Made by a program: the position numbers and the translations under genes
The notes under the pieces: generated by a model
What the model was told of the DNA's origin: nothing
Databases searched by the model: none
What the model saw: the letters and a program-made list of their open reading frames with translations, nothing else
Shown: piece after piece, positions 1-7,031 of the stretch
How positions within the stretch are numbered: position 1 is the first letter of the stretch
Layout of the letters: the number at the start of each line of letters is the position of its first letter
Assembly (NCBI GenBank): GCA_022843845.1
Contig: JALHMW010000040.1
Span: 1-36,048, forward strand
DNA length: 36,048 bases
Origin: Archangium sp.
GTDB lineage: Bacteria; Myxococcota; Myxococcia; Myxococcales; Myxococcaceae
Direction of reading: 5' to 3'

Positions 1-184
1 CCGCGCCACCTGCTGCTGCGCCACCTGCTGCGCTGCCGCCAGCCGCCGCGCCACCTGCTGCGTTGCCGCCAGCCGCCGCGCCACCTGCGGCGCTGCCACC
101 AGCCGACCCACCATCCATTTGATTCATGTCAGGCGGACAGCCAAAAAACGAAGCTGCCGCCAGTGCGACCAAAAGATTCCGCAT
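1..184 (-). CDS. Lipoprotein with GGSAA repeats, N-terminal part only
   Basis: The ATG at 184-182 opens a frame that stays open to the left edge, giving 61 residues of a longer protein. The first 16 residues form a lipoprotein signal: a short hydrophobic stretch ending in SFFGC, with Cys16 as the likely lipidated residue. After an acidic PPDMNQMDGG stretch the chain becomes a run of five-residue units of the type GG(S/A/N)AA, which probably acts as a flexible linker away from the membrane. The same architecture (lipobox, then GGSAA repeats) occurs in the lamin-tail lipoprotein at 13323. The functional domain lies outside the window, so no role can be given. A GGGGGT stretch about 8 bases before the ATG is the only possible ribosome site. 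Confidence 0.6.
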   Translation of the reverse strand, partial: MRNLLVALAAASFFGCPPDMNQMDGGSAGGSAAGGAAAGGNAAGGAAAGGSAAGGAAAGGA

Positions 185-198
185 GTGTACGACCCCCG

Positions 199-261
199 GG
201 GAGAAAGGAATGACCGACGACTTCGTGGCACGTATCAAGACCCGTTCCACCCCTTTCTCCC
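199..261. repeat. 10-bp inverted repeat in the divergent intergenic region
   Basis: GGGAGAAAGG (199-208) is matched by its exact reverse complement CCTTTCTCCC (252-261), with 43 bases between. It lies in the 178-bp region between the divergent lipoprotein and FHA-activator genes and could be a split binding site for a regulator of one or both. No good promoter hexamers were recognised here. This is suggestive only. Confidence 0.3.
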
Positions 262-362
262 TCTGAAGCCCGGTTCTGCAGTTGGTGGGTCGACCCGACA
301 ATCGCCGGGCAAGGCCGACAGGTCCTCCTCGTCGACGGAGCCGCGGGTAAGGTGCGCGACCC

Positions 363-1667
<1,305 letters not shown>

Positions 1668-1676
1668 ACACCAGAC

Positions 1677-2321
1677 TCAGGGCTGCCACTGCAGCTGGCC
1701 GTCGCTGCACGTGCGCACGCCCTGCTCGCAGAGGCCTGTCAGCGTCTCGAACCCCAGGTAGACGTCCTGCTCGACGCGATCGAGCAACACCGGGCACGAG
1801 TACGCGCAGCCGATCAGCTCGTTCTTGTCGAACGCCGGAAGCTCGGGCGCGTCGGCGGCGGGCGTGAGCGCGTCACACGACTGCAGGCTGCCCACCACCC
1901 GGACGATCACGAACTCGTCGGGAGCGTCGTCGAGCACCCCCGAGTTGCTGATCTGCTTCATCGCGGAGAGGAGTGGCTGGCGTAGGTCTTCGCGGGTCAT
2001 CACTGGCGGCAGGGCTGGCAGGGTGATCGGCACGCAGGCGCGCGTGGAGCGCAACGGCTTGCACTCGTGCGTCGCGCACCACTTGATGAGCTGCCCGGTG
2101 CGACAACCCGGCACGCCGCCGAGCCGCACGAAGTCGAACACCAGCGCGGCAGGGCGAACGCCGCCATCGGGTTGACGCGCGCGCTCGACGAGAAACGGGC
2201 CTCCCGGGGGCCGGCACATGAAGCCGTCGAGGCCTTCGCCTTCGGGGCCGAACGTGAGCGCCACCTCGCGCTGCACCGTGCAGGTGGAGAACACGAGGAG
2301 GAGCAGGGCCGCGCGCGTCAT
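1677..2321 (-). CDS. Cysteine-containing lipoprotein of unknown function
   Basis: The 214-residue product starts with a short hydrophobic signal and a lipobox (VFSTC, Cys14), so it should be an envelope lipoprotein. The mature part holds about ten cysteines, including the pairs CATHEC and CAYSC, which suggests disulfides in the periplasm or at the surface. No known domain was recognised. Its ATG overlaps the stop of the PEGA gene in an ATGA arrangement, so translation is probably coupled and the two proteins may work together. The gene converges on the FHA activator with 9 bases between the stop codons and no terminator hairpin. Confidence 0.75.
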   Translation of the reverse strand: MTRAALLLLVFSTCTVQREVALTFGPEGEGLDGFMCRPPGGPFLVERARQPDGGVRPAALVFDFVRLGGVPGCRTGQLIKWCATHECKPLRSTRACVPITLPALPPVMTREDLRQPLLSAMKQISNSGVLDDAPDEFVIVRVVGSLQSCDALTPAADAPELPAFDKNELIGCAYSCPVLLDRVEQDVYLGFETLTGLCEQGVRTCSDGQLQWQP

Positions 2322-3379
2322 GGGTTGAGCACGACTCTGGTGGAGACGGGGCGGTTGGCGAGGAGCACTCCCGTGGTGACGCCTGACGCCACGACGGCCG
2401 CGCCGATGGCCAACCAGAACGGCCAGCGCTTCCAGAGCGGTACGCTGGGCTCGAACACCTTGCCGCGCACGAGCAGATCTCGCACCAGCGCCTGCACGTC
2501 GTCTCGCTCTCCACGCGCCTGCACCACACCGTCGATGGCCAGCGCGCCGCGCACGAGCGATGGGTCTTCAGAGGGCTCGACCATCAGGAGCCGGGCCGAC
2601 CGCAGCGCGACCGACAACAGCTGCATCGACTTGCCCCCATCGAACGACTCTCCAGTGGCGTGCCGGCGGTGCCACTGCGTCGACGCGAGCATCGGGTCTG
2701 CCGAGGTGAGCGCGACGTTCACCTCGAGGCCTGCCGCAGGAAGGCTGACGGTTCGAGCCATCGGGCTGTAGCCATCGCCCGACACCTGCACCACGTGAAT
2801 GCCTGCCGCGAGCGCCATACGACACGGAACCGTGCACGCGCCGGGCCGACCATCGATCGCGACGGAGGCCGCAGAGACGGGGCTCGTCACGGACAGTTGC
2901 GCCCGGGGCTGAGCATCGACAGCTCGGCGAACGCTGGTGAGCAGCGTCTCGACGTCGGGCGTCATCACACCCACGTCGTCCGGCAGGGGCAGCTGGAGCG
3001 AGGCCAGCCACTCGGCGTCACGGCGCGCTCCATCGGCCTGCCGGGCGCTGAGCTTGCACGCGACCCGCCACGTCAGCATCCGCGCGGCGGTGGTGCGCTG
3101 CTCCTGTTCGAGCGCGGTCGTCACCGCGCCGTCGTCTTCCAGGAGCTTGAGGCATGTCGCAAAGTCAGCGCTCACCCACGCGCTCCGGGCCTTGCTGATG
3201 CGCTCGGTCGGCATCGGGAGCGACGTGGGCCCCGGCGGTGGAACGACGGCGGTCACCAGCACCACGGGGAGCTCTGTCGTCTGCGCGGCCTTCACCGCGA
3301 GCTCCGGCGCGCCCGCCGACACCACCGTCACCGATGGACCCTCAGCAGCAAACGTGAGCGCGACGAGCACAGCGAGCAT
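2318..3379 (-). CDS. PEGA-domain protein with C-terminal membrane anchor
   Basis: The ATG at 3379 gives 353 residues; a TTG at 3394, directly after the esterase stop codon, would add five residues. Neither has a clear ribosome site. The N-terminus is a signal sequence (MLAVLVALTFAAEG). A helical region of about 100 residues follows, resembling the counting or TPR-like part often found before PEGA domains in myxobacteria. Residues about 163-225 form a PEGA-type beta domain: VAIDGRPGACTVP, then a GIHVVQVSGDGY turn. A transmembrane helix near 321-343 (FWLAIGAAVVASGVTTGVLL) anchors the C-terminus. The gene sits between the esterase and a lipoprotein in a tight minus-strand operon. PEGA domains are associated with cell-surface or signalling proteins; the substrate is unknown. 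Confidence 0.75.
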   Translation of the reverse strand: MLAVLVALTFAAEGPSVTVVSAGAPELAVKAAQTTELPVVLVTAVVPPPGPTSLPMPTERISKARSAWVSADFATCLKLLEDDGAVTTALEQEQRTTAARMLTWRVACKLSARQADGARRDAEWLASLQLPLPDDVGVMTPDVETLLTSVRRAVDAQPRAQLSVTSPVSAASVAIDGRPGACTVPCRMALAAGIHVVQVSGDGYSPMARTVSLPAAGLEVNVALTSADPMLASTQWHRRHATGESFDGGKSMQLLSVALRSARLLMVEPSEDPSLVRGALAIDGVVQARGERDDVQALVRDLLVRGKVFEPSVPLWKRWPFWLAIGAAVVASGVTTGVLLANRPVSTRVVLNP

Positions 3380-3394
3380 CGGGAGAGCCGTCAA

Positions 3395-4393
3395 TCACAC
3401 GTCGCCGCGTTGTGCGAGCCACGAGCGCCCGAAGAAGAACTGGAACGGCAGGTGAATGCGAGCTCCCCACGAGCCCTCGGCGTGCAGGCCCTCAGGGAAG
3501 CTGAACTGGAGCAGGTCCACGCCGAGCCTGAAGCCCTTGTGGAGCAGCAGATCTCTCATTGCGTTGGTGGCCTCGAAGTTGTCCTTCGGCCAGCCGCTGT
3601 CGAGATAGATGAGCAGGTCTTTCTTCGGCTCGGTCGCGATGCGCTCGAAGAGATCGTCGAGGTGCCCGAAGGTGCTCGACATGCAGGCGACCCGCCCGAA
3701 CACGTGCGGCCACCTCCAACCCAGGTGCAGCGCGGCGACGCCACCCAGTGAGGAGCCCATCACCACGGTGGCTGACGGCTCGGGCCGGGTGCGCAGGTTG
3801 GCGTCGACCAGCGGCTTGAGCTTCTCGACGACGAAGCGCCCGTAGTCGTCGTAGCCGGGCTTCGTGTACTCGCGCATACGATCGGTCGGCGCGATGCCCA
3901 CCACGACGCATTTCCGAATCGCGTTCATCTGATCGAGCCGGTCCATCGTCTCGTCGACGCGCCACTCGTTTCCGGCGAAGGCCTCTTCGGGGAAGAAGAG
4001 GTTCTTTCCGTCCTGCATGTAGAGCACCGGGAAGCGGCGCAGCGGGTTCTCGTCGTAGCCGGGCGGGTGGTACACGCGCACCGCGCGACGGACGCCCTCG
4101 AAGTCGACCAGGAGCACGTCTGAGACGTGGCCGTGCTCCGACGAGAAGAAGAACGGCCAGAGCCCGCGATCACGTTCGTGCCCGGTGAGCACGTAGTTCG
4201 GGCCCCTCGCCCAGTGCGACGTGGAGCCCTCCCGCAGGCACGGCTTGAGCTCCAATGTCGGCCCGGTGACGTCGACGTCGAACCAGGCCTGGGTGGGCGT
4301 CACCGCGCTGGGGAGCACGTCGCGGTTCCAGTCGTGCGCCGTTCTCAAGACGAGCTGGCCGCGGGTGACCGGGTAGTTCACGCAGATGCGCAT
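3395..4393 (-). CDS. Esterase of the enterochelin-esterase-like alpha/beta-hydrolase family
   Basis: The 332-residue product has an N-terminal beta-rich part (about 1-95) followed by an alpha/beta-hydrolase of the 'putative esterase' (esterase D / Fes-like) family. Diagnostic stretches are RRFPVLYMQDGKNLF, then ATVVMGSSLGG with the nucleophile serine in GSSLGG, YLDSGWP after the expected acid strand, and a late LHAEGSWGARIHLPFQ carrying the likely catalytic histidine. The family hydrolyses carboxylic esters, including siderophore and cinnamoyl esters; the substrate here cannot be read from sequence. There is no signal peptide, so a cytoplasmic location is likely. It is the first gene of a minus-strand operon. 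Its upstream region holds the tandem duplication described at 4411-4687. Confidence 0.82.
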   Translation of the reverse strand: MRICVNYPVTRGQLVLRTAHDWNRDVLPSAVTPTQAWFDVDVTGPTLELKPCLREGSTSHWARGPNYVLTGHERDRGLWPFFFSSEHGHVSDVLLVDFEGVRRAVRVYHPPGYDENPLRRFPVLYMQDGKNLFFPEEAFAGNEWRVDETMDRLDQMNAIRKCVVVGIAPTDRMREYTKPGYDDYGRFVVEKLKPLVDANLRTRPEPSATVVMGSSLGGVAALHLGWRWPHVFGRVACMSSTFGHLDDLFERIATEPKKDLLIYLDSGWPKDNFEATNAMRDLLLHKGFRLGVDLLQFSFPEGLHAEGSWGARIHLPFQFFFGRSWLAQRGDV

Positions 4394-4410
4394 CGCGCGC
4401 AGCCTGACAC

Positions 4411-4549
4411 GCGGTCGTCGGCGGCGAGAACCACTTCAGCCACCACGGCGGTGGTCGAAGTCGTGCTGGGCGCTCGCATCGGCGCTTCGATGACTCGCCT
4501 CGCCGGGAAGTACGAGCTGCTGCGCCACTCGGCCACGGAGGCATGGCAG
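4411..4549. repeat. Tandem duplication, copy 1 (kinase promoter and start region)
   Basis: This stretch of about 139 bases is repeated directly at 4550-4687. The copies differ by four substitutions and one missing C (the run of three C at 4664-4666 is two C at 4525-4526). It contains a copy of the kinase upstream region and the first codons of the kinase gene. The missing base puts copy 1 out of frame, and the TAGCAT element of copy 2 reads TCGCAT here, so copy 1 appears to be decaying. Confidence 0.9.
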
Positions 4550-4615
4550 GCGGTCGTCTTCGGCGAGAACAACTTCAGCCACCACGGCGGTGGTCGAAGT
4601 CGTGCTGGGCGCTAG
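4490..4615 (+). pseudogene. Duplicated, frameshifted 5' fragment of the kinase gene
   Basis: The ATG at 4490 begins MTRLAGKYELLR exactly like the intact kinase at 4629. The single missing C then shifts the frame, giving HSATEAWQ and further unrelated residues until a TAG at 4613-4615; the fragment has 41 codons. Only about 12 residues match the kinase and the glycine-rich ATP loop is lost, so no function is expected. It is a by-product of the tandem duplication, although translation through it could affect expression of the downstream gene. Confidence 0.75.
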
Positions 4616-4687
4616 CATCGGCGCTTCGATGACTCGCCTCGCCGGGAAGTACGAGCTGCTGCGCCCACTCGGCCACGGAGGCATGGC
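4550..4687. repeat. Tandem duplication, copy 2 (functional kinase start)
   Basis: Second copy of the unit at 4411-4549, directly adjacent. It carries the candidate -10 element, the true ATG at 4629 and the first 19 codons or so of the kinase. Identity ends at GCATGGC (4681-4687), inside the glycine-rich loop codons. Confidence 0.9.
4613..4618 (+). promoter_or_regulatory. Candidate -10 element of the kinase gene
   Basis: TAGCAT fits TANNNT and ends 10 bases before the ATG at 4629, which would give a leaderless or nearly leaderless message. No convincing -35 box lies 16-18 bases upstream. The copy-1 counterpart reads TCGCAT. The absence of any Shine-Dalgarno sequence before 4629 is consistent with leaderless translation. 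Confidence 0.35.
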
Positions 4688-6038
4688 CGAGGTGTGGGAA
4701 GCGGTGCTGCACGGTGATGCAGGGTTTCGGCGGCGTGTGGCCGTCAAGCGCATGGCCGCGGAGCGCGTGGGCGATGAGCGCCTGCAGCGCATGTTCGTCG
4801 ACGAGGCGCGGCTCGCGAGCCGCCTGCACCACGCCAACCTCGTCGCGGTGATCGACTTCGGTGTCGTCGACGGCATCGCCTTTCAGGTGCTGGAGCTGGT
4901 CGATGGGTTCGACGTCGCGCGCCTGGCGAACTGGGGCCTCACGGCGCAGGCTCCGATGCCCGAGCCGATCGCCCTGGGCATCGCGGCGCAGGTGGCGCAC
5001 GCGCTCCACGCCGCGCACACGGCGGTGGGAGACGATGGGGCCCCGCTGAACATCGTGCACCGCGACGTGAGCCCGCAGAACGTCCTCGTGTCGCGAGGGG
5101 GCGACGTGAAGCTCGCCGACTTCGGCATCGCGTTGTGGGAGCAGCGCACCGAGAAGACGCTCGGCGCGACCGCGCGTGGAAAGCCGACGTACATGGCGCC
5201 TGAGCAGGCGATGCGTAACGCCATCGATGGGCGCGCTGACGTCTTCTCGCTCGGCTGCACGCTGCACGCGCTGTTGACGGGCTTGAGTCCCCTGCAGGAC
5301 GAGAACGCGCTCGTCGATCTCCTCGCGGGCGTCGAGCTCACCCTGGAGAACGGTCTGCCCGCGCCGATTCGTGAGGTGATCGGCCGCGCCGTCCGCAGAG
5401 ACCGCCAGCTGCGCCAGGCGAACGCCGAGGTCTTCGCACACGAGTGTGAGCGGGTGATGAAGGCGCTCGCGCCGCCGGACTTCGAGCTGCGTGGGGCGCT
5501 GAAGCGGTGGCTCGAGGTGGTGGTGCCGCCGGACCAGGCGGCGCTGGCGACCCCAATGCCGTCGTCGGCTCCTCTGCGCGCGACCGTCCGTGCGCCCCGA
5601 CGCTGGCCGCTCGCCGTGGTGGCTGTTGCGCTGTCGGGTGGCCTGGCTGCGTGGCTGCGCCGCGACGTCCCAGCCCCTGTCGTCGTGCCGGAGCCCGTAC
5701 CGATCGTCACCCCCGTCGTCGCCGCACCGAGCCCCGATCCGAAGGTCGAACCACCGCTCCCTGTGGCCGCGGTCGTGGAGCCGAAGCCCAAACGCCCTGC
5801 GCCCGTGCCTGGAGCGCGCGCACAGCTTGGCGTGCTGGCGATCGGCGGAGAGCGCTTTCTCAAAGGCGAGGTGCTGGTCGACGGCCGCTCCGTTGGCTTC
5901 GCGCCCCGTCAGCTCGAGCTGCCCGTCGGCGCCCACCAGCTCGAGCTCGTCCTCCCCGATGGCACGCGCGTCGGTCCACGCACCTTCACGATCGCGCCGC
6001 AGCACACCGAACTCTCACCGCTGCGATGGGTCGAGTGA
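4629..6038 (+). CDS. Serine/threonine protein kinase, membrane-anchored, with PEGA-like tail
   Basis: The ATG at 4629 gives 469 residues and starts the kinase fold cleanly (KYELLRPLGHGGMAEVW). A GTG at 4590 would add 13 residues with no family match. The Hanks-type kinase domain spans about 8-270: the glycine-rich loop at 14-19, VAVK with Lys40, the catalytic loop HRDVSPQN at 144-151 (Asp146), DFG at 164-166 and the activation-segment MAPEQ. A basic linker leads to a transmembrane helix near 322-338 (LAVVAVALSGGLAAWL), then a Pro-rich spacer and a C-terminal beta domain of about 70 residues (VLVDGRSVGFAPRQLELPVG) resembling PEGA. The topology is therefore a cytoplasmic kinase with an external PEGA-like sensor or wall-binding part. 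The HRDVSPQN form is typical of myxobacterial kinases. Candidate targets include FHA proteins such as the activator at 363. Confidence 0.93.
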   Translation: MTRLAGKYELLRPLGHGGMAEVWEAVLHGDAGFRRRVAVKRMAAERVGDERLQRMFVDEARLASRLHHANLVAVIDFGVVDGIAFQVLELVDGFDVARLANWGLTAQAPMPEPIALGIAAQVAHALHAAHTAVGDDGAPLNIVHRDVSPQNVLVSRGGDVKLADFGIALWEQRTEKTLGATARGKPTYMAPEQAMRNAIDGRADVFSLGCTLHALLTGLSPLQDENALVDLLAGVELTLENGLPAPIREVIGRAVRRDRQLRQANAEVFAHECERVMKALAPPDFELRGALKRWLEVVVPPDQAALATPMPSSAPLRATVRAPRRWPLAVVAVALSGGLAAWLRRDVPAPVVVPEPVPIVTPVVAAPSPDPKVEPPLPVAAVVEPKPKRPAPVPGARAQLGVLAIGGERFLKGEVLVDGRSVGFAPRQLELPVGAHQLELVLPDGTRVGPRTFTIAPQHTELSPLRWVE

Positions 6039-6058
6039 CGGGTTAGAGAAGTCCCACG

Positions 6059-6997
6059 ATGAGCTTCTTCGATTCCGTGCTCGACGCCTCGGTGGTCCTC
6101 TCGTTCGATCGGTCGGGCTTCCGCCGTCACGCGAAGCGCTTCGTTTCCGCCGACATGCAGGTGTCGATGCAGGGCAAGACGGCGCTGGTGACCGGCGCGA
6201 ACTCAGGCATCGGCTTCTCGGTGTCGAAGGCCCTGGCGGCGCTCGGCGCGACGGTGCACCTGGCGTGTCGTGACGAGGGCCGCGGTCAACGCGCGCTGGA
6301 GGCGATCCGCGCCGAGCTCCCGAGCGCAGACGTGCACCTGCAGAAGCTCGACGTGTCGCTGCTGGCCGACGTGCGGCGCTTCGCCGACACGCTCCCAGGC
6401 CCCGTCGACGTGCTGGTGAACAACGCCGGCGTGCTCCCCGACACGATGACTCGAACGAGGGAGGGCCACGAGGTGACGTTCGCCACCAACGTGCTCGGAC
6501 CGCACGCGCTGACCTCGGCCCTGATGCCTCGCCTGGTGGTCGCGAAGGGCCGCGTCATCACCATCGCGTCGGGCGGCATGCTGACGCAGAAGCTCAACCT
6601 CCACGCGCTCCAGGGACAGGTCGCGAAGTTCGATGGCGTCGTGGCGTATGCGCAGACCAAGCGGGCCGAGGTCATCCTCTCGGAGCAGTGGGCGACGAAG
6701 CAGGCCGAGGTGACGTTCTCGACGATGCACCCGGGCTGGGCTGATACGCCCGCCGTGCGCTCGAGCCTGCCGACGTTCTATTCGATGACGAAGAGCATCT
6801 TGCGCACGCCGGAGCAGGGCGCTGACACCGCGGTCTGGCTCGCCGTCGCGCCGCGCCTGGCGGGCAAGAGCGGGTTGTTCTGGTTCGATCGCGCGCCCGT
6901 CTCGACGCACCCGCTGGGGTTCACGAAAGAGGCCCCGGAGGATCGCGAGAAGCTGTGGGCGCTCGTCGAGACGGCCTGCGCGACGCTCAAAGCGTGA
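6059..6997 (+). CDS. Short-chain dehydrogenase/reductase, DHRS12-like
   Basis: A 312-residue NAD(P)-dependent oxidoreductase of the classical SDR type. An N-terminal extension of about 38 residues precedes the Rossmann fold. Visible motifs are TGANSGIG (45-52) for the cofactor, NNAG (121-124), the catalytic serine in IASGG (Ser171) and YAQTK (Tyr197, Lys201). The extension and the HPGWADTPAVR stretch after the catalytic helix resemble the DHRS12 group, whose physiological substrate is poorly known. The gene lies 20 bases after the kinase on the same strand and could share its transcript. It converges on the Cys-repeat gene with a hairpin between. Confidence 0.88.
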   Translation: MSFFDSVLDASVVLSFDRSGFRRHAKRFVSADMQVSMQGKTALVTGANSGIGFSVSKALAALGATVHLACRDEGRGQRALEAIRAELPSADVHLQKLDVSLLADVRRFADTLPGPVDVLVNNAGVLPDTMTRTREGHEVTFATNVLGPHALTSALMPRLVVAKGRVITIASGGMLTQKLNLHALQGQVAKFDGVVAYAQTKRAEVILSEQWATKQAEVTFSTMHPGWADTPAVRSSLPTFYSMTKSILRTPEQGADTAVWLAVAPRLAGKSGLFWFDRAPVSTHPLGFTKEAPEDREKLWALVETACATLKA

Positions 6998-7008
6998 GAG
7001 CCGCCGAG

Positions 7009-7030
7009 TTCGAGCGCCGCGCCGCTCGAA
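7009..7030. terminator. Hairpin between convergent genes
   Basis: TTCGAGCG (7009-7016) and CGCTCGAA (7023-7030) form a perfect 8-bp stem around a six-base loop. It lies in the 34 bases between the stop codons of the dehydrogenase and the Cys-repeat gene. It is symmetric, so it could act on both strands. Neither side has a T-tract, so it may pause polymerase or protect 3' ends rather than be a classical intrinsic terminator. Confidence 0.5.
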
Positions 7031-7031
7031 G

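Noticed and set aside
224..239. TGGCAC at 226-231 as the -24 box of a sigma-54 promoter for the FHA activator
   Set aside because: The position 10 bases after GG reads GA instead of GC, and there is no TTGC-like -12 box.
4575..6005. A 476-codon open frame opposite the kinase
   Set aside because: Antisense to a kinase with all catalytic motifs; the product has no signal, domain or ribosome site.
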